This document shows, piece by piece, positions 8,438 through 14,777 of a stretch of 23,798 nt of DNA (within the stretch, counting starts at the first letter, position 1; every line of letters begins with the position of its first letter). Below the pieces are notes generated by a model. The model worked only from the letters and a program-made list of their open reading frames with translations. It was not told the DNA's origin and did no database searches. The stretch lies in assembly GCA_035640475.1 (NCBI GenBank), contig DASQWC010000167.1, positions 1 through 23,798 on the forward strand. Reading direction: 5' to 3'. The translations under genes were made by a program, and so were the position numbers. Source of the stretch: DASQWC01 sp035640475. GTDB lineage: Bacteria > Actinomycetota > JAICYB01.

Positions 8438-9844
8438 ATGAGCGTTCGAATTTCCCCAGACGACCGGTCGGGCGACCGGTCGGGCGCCCGGCGCGTCGCC
8501 TTCGTCTCCCTGCTGTGGACGGCCGCGATCGCCGGGGCCAAGCTCGCCGTCGGCACGCTGACCGGATCCGTCGCCGTCCTTGCGGACGGTTTTCACTCCC
8601 TGCTGGACTTCATCGCCACCGGATTCACGCTGGCGGCCGTGCGCATTGCCGCAAAGCCCCCGGATTCCGAGCACCCGTACGGGCACGGCCGTGCGGAGAA
8701 CCTTGCGGCCCTCGGGTCGGCGGGCGTGATGGTGCTCGTCGGCGCCGGGGTCGCCTTCGAAGCCGCCCGCAGGCTCGTGGAGGGCACCCCGTTCCGGGCG
8801 CCGGGGTACGCGCTCGCCGTTGCCGGCGGTGCCATCGTCGTCGACGCCTGGCGTGCGGCCGTCCTGCGTCGAGCGGCGAAGGCCTACTCGTCTCCCGCGC
8901 TCCAGGCCGACGCCTTGAACTTCACGGCCGACATCGGCGAGTCGCTCGCCGTCCTTGCCGGGCTCGGCGCGGCCCGTGCGGGCTTCGACGGCGGCGACTC
9001 GATCGCCGCGTTCGTCGTCGTCGCGATGATGTGGGTCATGGCCGGGCGCGTCGCGCTCGGCGCGGTCAATGTGCTGATGGACCGGCGCCCATCGGCGCTG
9101 ACGGACACGATCGCAGCGGCGGTCCGGGCCGTCCCCGGCGTCGATCACGTCGGCGACCTCCGCGTGCGCAGGTCCGGCGCGGACACGCACGCGGAGGTCA
9201 CTGTGAGCATCGGCCGGACGGCGTCGGTCGAACAAAGCCACGAGATCACGCAGGCCGTGGAGTCCGCAGTTGCCGGGGCCGTCCCGGGTGCGACGACGAT
9301 CGTCCACGTCGAGCCGTCGCATGAAGGCGAGGACGTCGTGGCGCGCACGTTTGCTGCGGCGAACCGGATCGGCATGGCAGATCAGGTGCACAACGTGCTC
9401 GCGATCCATCACCCGGAAGGGTTGTGGCTCATGCTCCATGCCAAGGTCCCCGCCCAGACGGCGCTCGGCCCGGCACACGAGGTGACGCTCGCGCTGGAGC
9501 GCGAGCTCCGCAACGAGATCGACCACCTGGCCCGCGTCGAGATCCATCTCGAGCCACATGAGCCTTCGCACTTGCACGGCATCGTCGTGACGGCACAGCG
9601 GGGCGACATCACAAAGCAGGCGGCGCGCATGGCCGAATCCCACCCGCCGATCACGCGCTGTCACGAGGTAGCGGTGAGCGAAGCTCCGGACGGGTTGCAT
9701 CTCGTCCTCCACTGCGAGGCATCCGCACAGACGTCGATCGGTGAGATCCACGACGCTTCATTGCGCGTCGAGTCGGAGATCCACCGTCTCTTCGACGACG
9801 TCCGCAGCGTCACCGTTCACTTCGAGCCACAGGGGACGGCCTAG
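8438..9844 (+). CDS. Cation diffusion facilitator with three tandem cytoplasmic domains
   Basis: This 468-residue member of the CDF family exports divalent metal ions by proton exchange across the inner membrane. The membrane part (about 17-215) contains HSLLD (H53, D57) in helix 2, HPYGHGRAENL after it, and NFTAD (N161, D165) in helix 5 where zinc transporters usually have HxxxD. Instead of the usual single dimerisation domain there are three related ones, at about 218-293, 297-375 and 388-466. Each ends in a strand like VHVEP, IHLEPHEP or VHFEPQG. The extra domains are rich in histidine. The ATG at 8438 precedes the natural N-terminus; a longer reading frame upstream overlaps the divergent esterase. 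It is followed by the M48 protease gene after 19 bases. The metal is uncertain because of the His-to-Asn change. Confidence 0.9.
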   Translation: MSVRISPDDRSGDRSGARRVAFVSLLWTAAIAGAKLAVGTLTGSVAVLADGFHSLLDFIATGFTLAAVRIAAKPPDSEHPYGHGRAENLAALGSAGVMVLVGAGVAFEAARRLVEGTPFRAPGYALAVAGGAIVVDAWRAAVLRRAAKAYSSPALQADALNFTADIGESLAVLAGLGAARAGFDGGDSIAAFVVVAMMWVMAGRVALGAVNVLMDRRPSALTDTIAAAVRAVPGVDHVGDLRVRRSGADTHAEVTVSIGRTASVEQSHEITQAVESAVAGAVPGATTIVHVEPSHEGEDVVARTFAAANRIGMADQVHNVLAIHHPEGLWLMLHAKVPAQTALGPAHEVTLALERELRNEIDHLARVEIHLEPHEPSHLHGIVVTAQRGDITKQAARMAESHPPITRCHEVAVSEAPDGLHLVLHCEASAQTSIGEIHDASLRVESEIHRLFDDVRSVTVHFEPQGTA

Positions 9845-9863
9845 CCCCTATCGTGGGCTGATC

Positions 9864-11021
9864 ATGAACGCCTACCGGCGCGTCAAGGCCGACCCGGCCG
9901 ACTGGTTTTCGGCCGACGAGGTCGAGAAGGCAAAGGCCTACCAGCGCCCGCTGACCCGTCTGCGCGTAGCAGACGCGCTGATAACCCTCGGGCTGACACT
10001 CGTCATCATCTCGACCCACGCCGGCGTCCGGCTCGCCGATTCCGTCGCCGGCAGCAATTGGATCCTCCGTTTGACGGTCGTTCTGGCCGCGCTCCTCGTG
10101 GTTGCTGCACTCGCCGAGATGCCGTTCACCCTGTGGCGGGAGTTCGTGCATGAACGTCGCTGGGAGTTCTCGACGCAGACGCCGGGCCGGTTCGTCGCCG
10201 ACCAATTGAAGGAACTCGTCATGAGTGCCGTCCTCTTCATGGTGCTGCTCGTTCCGCTATGGGCACTGATCCGTTCGACGGATATGTGGTGGATCGCCGG
10301 ATGGCTCGTCTTCTTGCTCTTTTCTGTCGTGCTCGCGTTTCTCGGCCCGATCGTCTTTATGCCGTTGTTCAACAAGTTCGAGCCGCTCGGAGACGAAAAG
10401 CTCGCCGGCGAGCTTCGTGAGCTCGCCCGGACGGCCGGACTCACCATCTCGGGTGTGCAGGTCATGGACGCAAGCAAGCGGACACGGAAGGACAACGCGT
10501 TCTTTGCCGGCCTCGGAGGCACGAGGCGCATCGTTCTGTTCGACAATCTGCTCGAGCAGCCGGCGAAATCGGTGCGAACCGTCGTCGCGCACGAGCTGGG
10601 CCATTGGCGCCGTCGGCACATCAGGCAAACCCTCGTCATCGGCACGGCGCTTTCGTTCGGGCTCTTCCTCCTCCTGCGCGTCGTGTCGACGTGGGACGCG
10701 GCCTTGGATTGGGCCGGCGTCGCCTCGATCGAGGACCCGGCGTCGCTGCCGCTGGTGGTGCTCGTCCTCGCCGGCGGCCAAGTCGCGCTCTCCTATATCC
10801 AGGCCTGGCACTCCCGCGCCCTCGAGCGCGAAGCGGACATCGAGTCGTTGCGCCTCACGGGTGATCGGCGCGCGTTTCAGGACACGATGCGTAGGCTGAT
10901 GACACGAAACCTCGCCGAGTTGGCGCCGTCGTGGGTGACGTACATGCGGATGGATCATCCGCCGCCCGCGGAACGTTTACAGCTCGCCGAGGAGTACGCA
11001 CTCGAGCAGGCGAGGCGTTAG
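9864..11021 (+). CDS. M48 family zinc metalloprotease (Ste24/CAAX-protease-like)
   Basis: A 385-residue integral membrane protease of the Ste24 type. Hydrophobic helices occur at about 36-56, 68-88, 117-137, 143-168, 253-273 and 294-312. The zinc site is HELGH (243-247) with the downstream glutamate in LEREADIESL (E323). KRTRKDNAFFAGLG followed by RRIVLFDNLLE is the characteristic segment before the active site, and the C-terminal MDHPPPAERL is also family-typical. In bacteria these enzymes are thought to act in membrane protein quality control or lipoprotein-related processing, since CAAX prenylation is absent. It lies 19 bases after the transporter and 3 bases before the sortase, suggesting co-transcription. 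Function in this context is inferred from the family only. Confidence 0.9.
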   Translation: MNAYRRVKADPADWFSADEVEKAKAYQRPLTRLRVADALITLGLTLVIISTHAGVRLADSVAGSNWILRLTVVLAALLVVAALAEMPFTLWREFVHERRWEFSTQTPGRFVADQLKELVMSAVLFMVLLVPLWALIRSTDMWWIAGWLVFLLFSVVLAFLGPIVFMPLFNKFEPLGDEKLAGELRELARTAGLTISGVQVMDASKRTRKDNAFFAGLGGTRRIVLFDNLLEQPAKSVRTVVAHELGHWRRRHIRQTLVIGTALSFGLFLLLRVVSTWDAALDWAGVASIEDPASLPLVVLVLAGGQVALSYIQAWHSRALEREADIESLRLTGDRRAFQDTMRRLMTRNLAELAPSWVTYMRMDHPPPAERLQLAEEYALEQARR

Positions 11022-11024
11022 ACG

Positions 11025-11987
11025 ATGCGAACGATGGACGACATACGGCCCCCGCCCCCGTTGCGGCCGCGCCGCCGCACACACCGCGTCGTCCGTGCGA
11101 TCGGGATCATGGGCCGGATCTTCGTCGGCGCCGGCATGATCCTCCTCTTCTATACGGCGTACCTGCTGTGGGGCACCGGGGTGTACACGAAGCAGGAGCA
11201 GGCGCGCGCCGAGAAGGAGCTCGCGCGCAACCCGATCGTCAAAGAGGAGCACTTGTCGACCGGGTCGATTCCGCCGGCCCGCCCGCCGGGCGGGAATGCC
11301 AAGCTCGGCGTGCCGCTCTTCACGCTCAAGATCCCCAAGATCGGGCTCGAGACTGTGGTCATCCAAGGCGTCGGACGCGAAGAGCTGAAGAAGGGGCCCG
11401 GCCACTTCCCGGACTGCAAAGCGGGTCCCGGCACCAACGAATGCGTAGACGACGCCAAGTATCCGGGCGAGAAGGGCAACGTTCCGATCTCCGGGCACCG
11501 GACGACGTACGGCGCGCCGTTCTTCCGCCTGAACGAGCTCGAAAAGGGCGACGTCATCGACTTCATCTCCGGCCGGGCCCGGTACCGCTACAAGATGCGC
11601 GAGCAGAAGATCGTCGATCCGACAACAGGGTTCCGAGAGGTCCAGCAGCACGGCCGTGACGAAGTGACGCTCACGACGTGCCATCCGCGGTTCACGGCCG
11701 CACAACGGATGGTGATCCAAGCGGACTACATCGGCGCGTCGCTCGTCTCATCAGCCGGTCCGGCGACCGGCGGAGGACCGCAGCTCAAGCCCGGACGCCA
11801 GCCGGTCATTCCCACAGACGTTCTCGTGCTGGTCAGCATCGCCGGAGCGAGTGCGCTGGGCGCCCTTGCGCTCTCGAAGCGCTACCGGATGGCCGCCGTG
11901 TACATCTCGCTGGTGGTCGTCGGCTCGGCCGGGTTGTGGATTGCGGTGTTCCCGCGCGTCCTGGCTTTGATGCCGGCGAATTACTGA
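11025..11987 (+). CDS. Class E sortase
   Basis: This 320-residue membrane-anchored transpeptidase covalently links secreted proteins to peptidoglycan. It has a cytoplasmic proline/arginine-rich N-terminus, one membrane helix at about 30-50, an extracellular sortase domain, and two further helices at the C-terminus (about 263-283 and 289-309). The catalytic residues are visible: H158 in ISGHRTTYGAPF, C219 in TLTTCHPRF, and R228. C131 and C140 could form a disulfide in the loop before the active site. Class E enzymes usually recognise LAXTG-like signals, but no protein in this window shows such a signal. An alternative ATG nine bases downstream (11034) is possible. It follows the M48 protease almost directly. 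Confidence 0.9.
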   Translation: MRTMDDIRPPPPLRPRRRTHRVVRAIGIMGRIFVGAGMILLFYTAYLLWGTGVYTKQEQARAEKELARNPIVKEEHLSTGSIPPARPPGGNAKLGVPLFTLKIPKIGLETVVIQGVGREELKKGPGHFPDCKAGPGTNECVDDAKYPGEKGNVPISGHRTTYGAPFFRLNELEKGDVIDFISGRARYRYKMREQKIVDPTTGFREVQQHGRDEVTLTTCHPRFTAAQRMVIQADYIGASLVSSAGPATGGGPQLKPGRQPVIPTDVLVLVSIAGASALGALALSKRYRMAAVYISLVVVGSAGLWIAVFPRVLALMPANY

Positions 11988-12065
11988 CGCGGAAGCAGCG
12001 GGCCCTCCTCGGTGTTACGTCAACAGGTCAATTTCGTCATTCAGGATCGGCCGGAGGCCGCCCCT

Positions 12066-12092
12066 GGGAATGGTTCCGGGTATGAATTCGAC
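12066..12092 (+). promoter_or_regulatory. Possible autoregulatory ECF promoter (-35 half only)
   Basis: A GGGAAT at 12066-12071 lies 67 bases upstream of the sigma factor start and matches the -35 element of the thioredoxin promoter below. The -10 position expected after 18 bases reads GAC rather than GTT, so only half of the signal is present. Autoregulation is normal for SigR-type factors, which makes the site worth noting. The evidence is weak. Confidence 0.25.
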
Positions 12093-12127
12093 GGCTATGC
12101 TCGACCGATCAGAACCCGTCGCCGTCC

Positions 12128-12132
12128 AGAGG
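12128..12132 (+). promoter_or_regulatory. Ribosome binding site deciding the sigma factor start
   Basis: AGAGG lies six bases before the ATG at 12139. The earlier in-frame ATGs at 12070, 12082 and 12097 lack a comparable site, and the first of them overlaps the GGGAAT element. Confidence 0.6.
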
Positions 12133-12138
12133 CGTGAC

Positions 12139-12669
12139 ATGGCCGACGCCGCCGAACAAACGAGACGATTCGAGGAGTACATCGTCCCCGAGATGCCGTT
12201 CCTTGCCCGGATCTCCCGGTCTATGTCCCACTCGCAGGCAGAAGCCGAAGACCTCGCGCAGGAGACGCTCGTCAAGGCGTTCCGTGCCATGGACGGCTTC
12301 GACGGCAAGCACCCGCGGGCTTGGCTCGCACGGATCGCTCGCAACACGGCCATCAACCGGGACCAGCGCAACCGCGAGTTCCTCCTTCCGGAAGAGGGCA
12401 TCGTCGAACCGGAGCCGGACGACTCCGAGGATCCGGAGGACATCGTGCTGTCCGGCGTCGTCGACGAGGACCTGCTGCGCGCTCTGGACGAGCTGCCGCC
12501 GTCGTTCCGAGTAGTCGTCCAGCTCGTCGACGTCGAGGAGATGAGCTACAAGGACGCAGCGGACGCCCTCGACATCCCGCTCGGCACCGTGATGAGCCGT
12601 CTGCACCGAGCGCGAGCGCGGCTGCGGCGCTCGTTGCGGGGAACTCCCCTCGACAAGGAGCGTGCGTGA
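12139..12669 (+). CDS. ECF RNA polymerase sigma factor, SigR/SigH-like
   Basis: This 176-residue group 4 sigma factor redirects RNA polymerase to stress promoters. Region 2 spans about residues 12-80, with AEAEDLAQETLVKAFRAMDGF and AWLARIARNTAINRDQRN. Region 4 spans about 112-165, with LDELPPSFRVVVQLVDVEE then SYKDAADALDIPLGTVMSRLHRARARLR. The region 4 sequence is closest, from memory, to SigR of Streptomyces and SigH of mycobacteria, which control the response to disulfide stress. The assignment is strengthened by the next gene, a zinc anti-sigma factor overlapping by four bases, and by a perfect SigR-type promoter before a thioredoxin gene downstream. The start at 12139 was chosen for its AGAGG site. 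Confidence 0.9.
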   Translation: MADAAEQTRRFEEYIVPEMPFLARISRSMSHSQAEAEDLAQETLVKAFRAMDGFDGKHPRAWLARIARNTAINRDQRNREFLLPEEGIVEPEPDDSEDPEDIVLSGVVDEDLLRALDELPPSFRVVVQLVDVEEMSYKDAADALDIPLGTVMSRLHRARARLRRSLRGTPLDKERA

Positions 12670-12968
12670 CGTCGGTTCTTGCGCTCGTTCCCGGGACGAA
12701 GGCGTGGCGCAAGCGGCGGTCGCGCGACGTCTGCGCGCGGGCGGCCGCGCGGATTCAGGAGATCGTGGACGGCGAGGTTCCGCCCGGCAAGGCCGCGCGC
12801 GCGCTCGAGCGCCACATCGCGGAATGTCCTCCGTGCCACCAGGAGGCCGAGGCGCTGCGGACGCTCAAACAGGCGATCGTTCGTGTGAGCGGAACCGCCG
12901 ATCCGGAAACGGTCGCGCGACTCGAAGCGATCGCGCGCGGGCTCTGCGAGAGGAAAGAACCGCACTAA
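12666..12968 (+). CDS. Zinc-binding anti-sigma factor (ZAS family, RsrA-like)
   Basis: A 100-residue protein starting at a GTG that overlaps the sigma factor stop (GTGA), so the two are translationally coupled. It has the ZAS signature H50-IAE-C54-PP-C57 and an upstream C23. The C23-to-H50 spacing (27) is almost that of the zinc ligands C11 and H37 in RsrA. In RsrA, oxidation forms a disulfide involving these cysteines, zinc is lost and the sigma factor is released; the same switch is inferred here. A further cysteine, C94, lies near the C-terminus. There is no membrane segment, so it is a cytoplasmic sensor. The N-terminal 20 residues are basic and unlike RsrA. Family assignment is firm; redox sensing is inferred. 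Confidence 0.88.
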   Translation: MTSVLALVPGTKAWRKRRSRDVCARAAARIQEIVDGEVPPGKAARALERHIAECPPCHQEAEALRTLKQAIVRVSGTADPETVARLEAIARGLCERKEPH

Positions 12969-12972
12969 ACGA

Positions 12973-13155
12973 GTGCGCGATCTCCTTCTTCCTCGAACCG
13001 ACGCCGGCGTGCTCGTCCAGGTCGCGCTGACGCTTCTTCTCGGCACCCCGGTCGTCTTGTGGCTCCTCCGGCGGCGCGAGACCGAGCTGGTCTGGTTCTT
13101 CGGAGGACTCGAACTCCTGCTCCTGGCGCTGTTCTTCTACCGGACCGTCCATTAG
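12973..13155 (+). CDS. Small two-helix membrane protein, unknown function
   Basis: A 60-residue reading frame with a GTG start four bases after the anti-sigma stop. It holds two hydrophobic segments (about 13-31 and 40-57) separated by a charged RRRETEL turn, consistent with a hairpin in the membrane. No recognised family. Its placement directly behind the anti-sigma gene and before the thioredoxin promoter suggests it is the third gene of the sigma operon. The ribosome binding site is weak, so the start and even the reality of the gene are less certain than for its neighbours. Confidence 0.6.
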   Translation: MRDLLLPRTDAGVLVQVALTLLLGTPVVLWLLRRRETELVWFFGGLELLLLALFFYRTVH

Positions 13156-13182
13156 GGGAATAGCCGGGCGTCGAACCGCGTT
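13156..13182 (+). promoter_or_regulatory. SigR-type promoter GGGAAT-N18-GTT for thioredoxin
   Basis: GGGAAT at 13156-13161, exactly 18 bases, then GTT at 13180-13182. This is the established consensus for SigR/SigH-class sigma factors in Actinomycetota. It begins right after the stop of the small membrane protein. It would start transcription near 13190, leaving a short leader with GGGAG at 13204-13208 as ribosome binding site. Confidence 0.82.
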
Positions 13183-13217
13183 ATTCGGGCAGCTGAATCG
13201 AACGGGAGAACAAACAC

Positions 13218-13535
13218 ATGCCGCTCGCACACGTCAGCGACGTTGAGCTGAAGGCGCTGTTCGGAAAGGGCAAGCCGGTCGTGGTCGACTTCTACGCCGA
13301 CTGGTGCGGTCCCTGCCGGGTGGTCGGCCCCGAGCTCGAAACGCTCGCAGCACGTTCAGAGGGCAAGGTCGAATTCGTGAAGCTCGACGTGGACGCGCAC
13401 CCTCGCTTCACGGCGGAGCTCGGAATCATGGGTGTTCCGACCGTCATCCATTACGGAGCGGACGGAAACGAAGTCGCTCGCGCCGTTGGGGCCGCACGCG
13501 CCGACGTGCTCGCCCAGCGACTTCTCCTCGGCTAG
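13218..13535 (+). CDS. trxA: Thioredoxin
   Basis: A 105-residue cytoplasmic thiol-disulfide oxidoreductase. The active site WCGPC occupies residues 29-33 in VVDFYADWCGPCR, and the cis-proline loop is GVPTVI (P74). The length is that of classical thioredoxin. A ribosome binding site GGGAG ends nine bases before the ATG. It is preceded by a perfect GGGAAT-N18-GTT promoter and by the sigma/anti-sigma pair that should use it. The likely role is to reduce disulfides after oxidative stress and, by analogy with Streptomyces, to re-reduce the anti-sigma factor and shut off the response. No thioredoxin reductase gene is in the window. Confidence 0.95.
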   Translation: MPLAHVSDVELKALFGKGKPVVVDFYADWCGPCRVVGPELETLAARSEGKVEFVKLDVDAHPRFTAELGIMGVPTVIHYGADGNEVARAVGAARADVLAQRLLLG

Positions 13536-13579
13536 CCTGCCCCCCGCAGACACAGGTCGTCCGCCGCTACGATTCGCAG

Positions 13580-14170
13580 GTGGGCGACCTGTCGTTACTC
13601 ATGGCCTTGCGCGTTCAGGGAATCGCGTCTCCCGAACGAGCCGCGATCGCAGCCGGGACGACACCGTCGCGCCTGTCGACGCTGACGGATGCGGGCCTCG
13701 CCGAGGAACGTGAAGGACGTGTTTGCGGCTTCGCGCTGACGGCTCTGGGCGCCGAGCTCGTGGACGAGCTCTTGGCCGCGGAAGGACTGCGAGGGGATCC
13801 CGAGCTCACCGCGTGCTACGAACGATTCCTCGCGTTCAACGAGCGCGTGCTCAAGTTGTCGACCGACTGGCAAGTGCGGCGCGCCGGCGGGACGGACACA
13901 CCCAACGACCATTCGGATCCCCACCACGACGCTTTGGTGATCGACAGACTGGCGGAGCTGCACGAACGAATAAGGCTCTGTCTCGACACCGTCGCGACCC
14001 GGGCGCCCAGGTTCGCTTCGTACCGCTCGCGCCTCGACGACTGCGTGACGCGCCTCCAGAACGGTGACCTCTCGGCCTTTACGGCAGTGATGGCCGAGAG
14101 CTATCACACGGTGTGGTTCGAGCTGCACCAGGATCTGCTGCTGACCCTCGGCCTAAAGCGCGGAACCTGA
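13580..14170 (+). CDS. Winged-helix protein with uncharacterised C-terminal domain
   Basis: A 196-residue protein read from a GTG at 13580 (an ATG at 13601 is an alternative). Residues 5-65 look like a MarR-like winged helix: MALRVQGIASPERAAIAAG, then a helix, then a wing EEREGRVCGFALTALG. The C-terminal 120 residues are helical and contain LKLSTDWQ (91-98), TPNDHSD (107-113) and SYHTVWFELHQDLL (174-187), which look like conserved blocks of an unnamed domain. My recollection is that similar segments occur with PEP-utilising enzymes in Actinomycetota, and such a gene lies nearby (14774-16393). This link is not proven. It sits one base before the histidine phosphatase gene and is probably co-transcribed with it. 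It may be a regulator or an accessory domain. Confidence 0.65.
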   Translation: MGDLSLLMALRVQGIASPERAAIAAGTTPSRLSTLTDAGLAEEREGRVCGFALTALGAELVDELLAAEGLRGDPELTACYERFLAFNERVLKLSTDWQVRRAGGTDTPNDHSDPHHDALVIDRLAELHERIRLCLDTVATRAPRFASYRSRLDDCVTRLQNGDLSAFTAVMAESYHTVWFELHQDLLLTLGLKRGT

Positions 14171-14171
14171 C

Positions 14172-14777
14172 GTGGACTTGGTGCTCGTCCGGCACGCGGA
14201 ACCCGTCCGGACCATCAACGCCTCCGGACCCGCGGATCCTCCGCTCACCGACCTCGGCCGCCGCCAAGCGGCGGCGGCCTCGGCCTGGCTCGCAGAGGAA
14301 TCCTTCGACGCGATCTACGCGAGCCCGATGCGCCGGGCTCGGGAAACGGCCGAAGCCATCGCAGAGCCGCACGGGCTCGAGATCGCCCTCGAAGACGGAA
14401 TAGCAGAGTACGACCGGCAATCGGAGTTCTACATCCCCGTCGAAGAGCTCAAGACGAGCACGGACCCCGAGCTGATCGCGCACTGGCGCGCGCTTGCCGA
14501 GGACCGCCTCGAGGACGTCGTCGAGGATGCGGCGACGTTTCGCCCGCGCGTCGCCGACGCCCTCGATCGCTTGATCGCTGCGCATCCCGGTCAGCGCGTG
14601 CTGGCCGTTTGCCATGGGGGAGTGATCAACGTCGCGCTCGCCGCAGTTCTCGACCTCACGCGGAGCTTGTGGTTCGAGCCCGCGTACGCGTCGATCCACC
14701 GCGTCGTCGCGTCTCGTTCGGGCGTACGCAGTCTCCTCAGCCTCAACGAGACCGGGCACCTGCGCGGCGTCGTCTAG
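14172..14777 (+). CDS. Histidine phosphatase family protein
   Basis: A 201-residue member of the phosphoglycerate-mutase-like histidine phosphatases. The phosphorylated histidine is H8 in LVLVRHAEP, SPMRRARETA (51-60) gives the phosphate-pocket arginines, a probable acid residue is E79, and the second catalytic histidine is H148 in LAVCHGG. The substrate is not predictable; relatives dephosphorylate sugars, nucleotides or proteins. The GTG start at 14172 follows the upstream stop after one base, so both genes form an operon. Its TAG shares the CTAG at 14774-14777 with the stop of the convergent gene. Confidence 0.88.
   Translation: MDLVLVRHAEPVRTINASGPADPPLTDLGRRQAAAASAWLAEESFDAIYASPMRRARETAEAIAEPHGLEIALEDGIAEYDRQSEFYIPVEELKTSTDPELIAHWRALAEDRLEDVVEDAATFRPRVADALDRLIAAHPGQRVLAVCHGGVINVALAAVLDLTRSLWFEPAYASIHRVVASRSGVRSLLSLNETGHLRGVV

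Noticed and set aside
7778..9751. Long open frame of over 650 codons on the minus strand
   Set aside because: It is antisense to the CDF gene and part of the esterase, with arginine- and aspartate-rich sequence lacking any family motif; a shadow typical of GC-rich DNA. The same applies to 1047-2528 (plus), 934-2133 (minus) and 5695-7206 (minus).
13536..13579. Possible terminator after thioredoxin
   Set aside because: Only a short GGCTAGCC palindrome and a C-run are present; there is no stem of useful length or T-tract.
13618..13623. GGGAAT inside the winged-helix gene as a further sigma target
   Set aside because: No GTT follows at the required distance. The same holds for GGGAAT at 20506-20511 and other copies inside genes.
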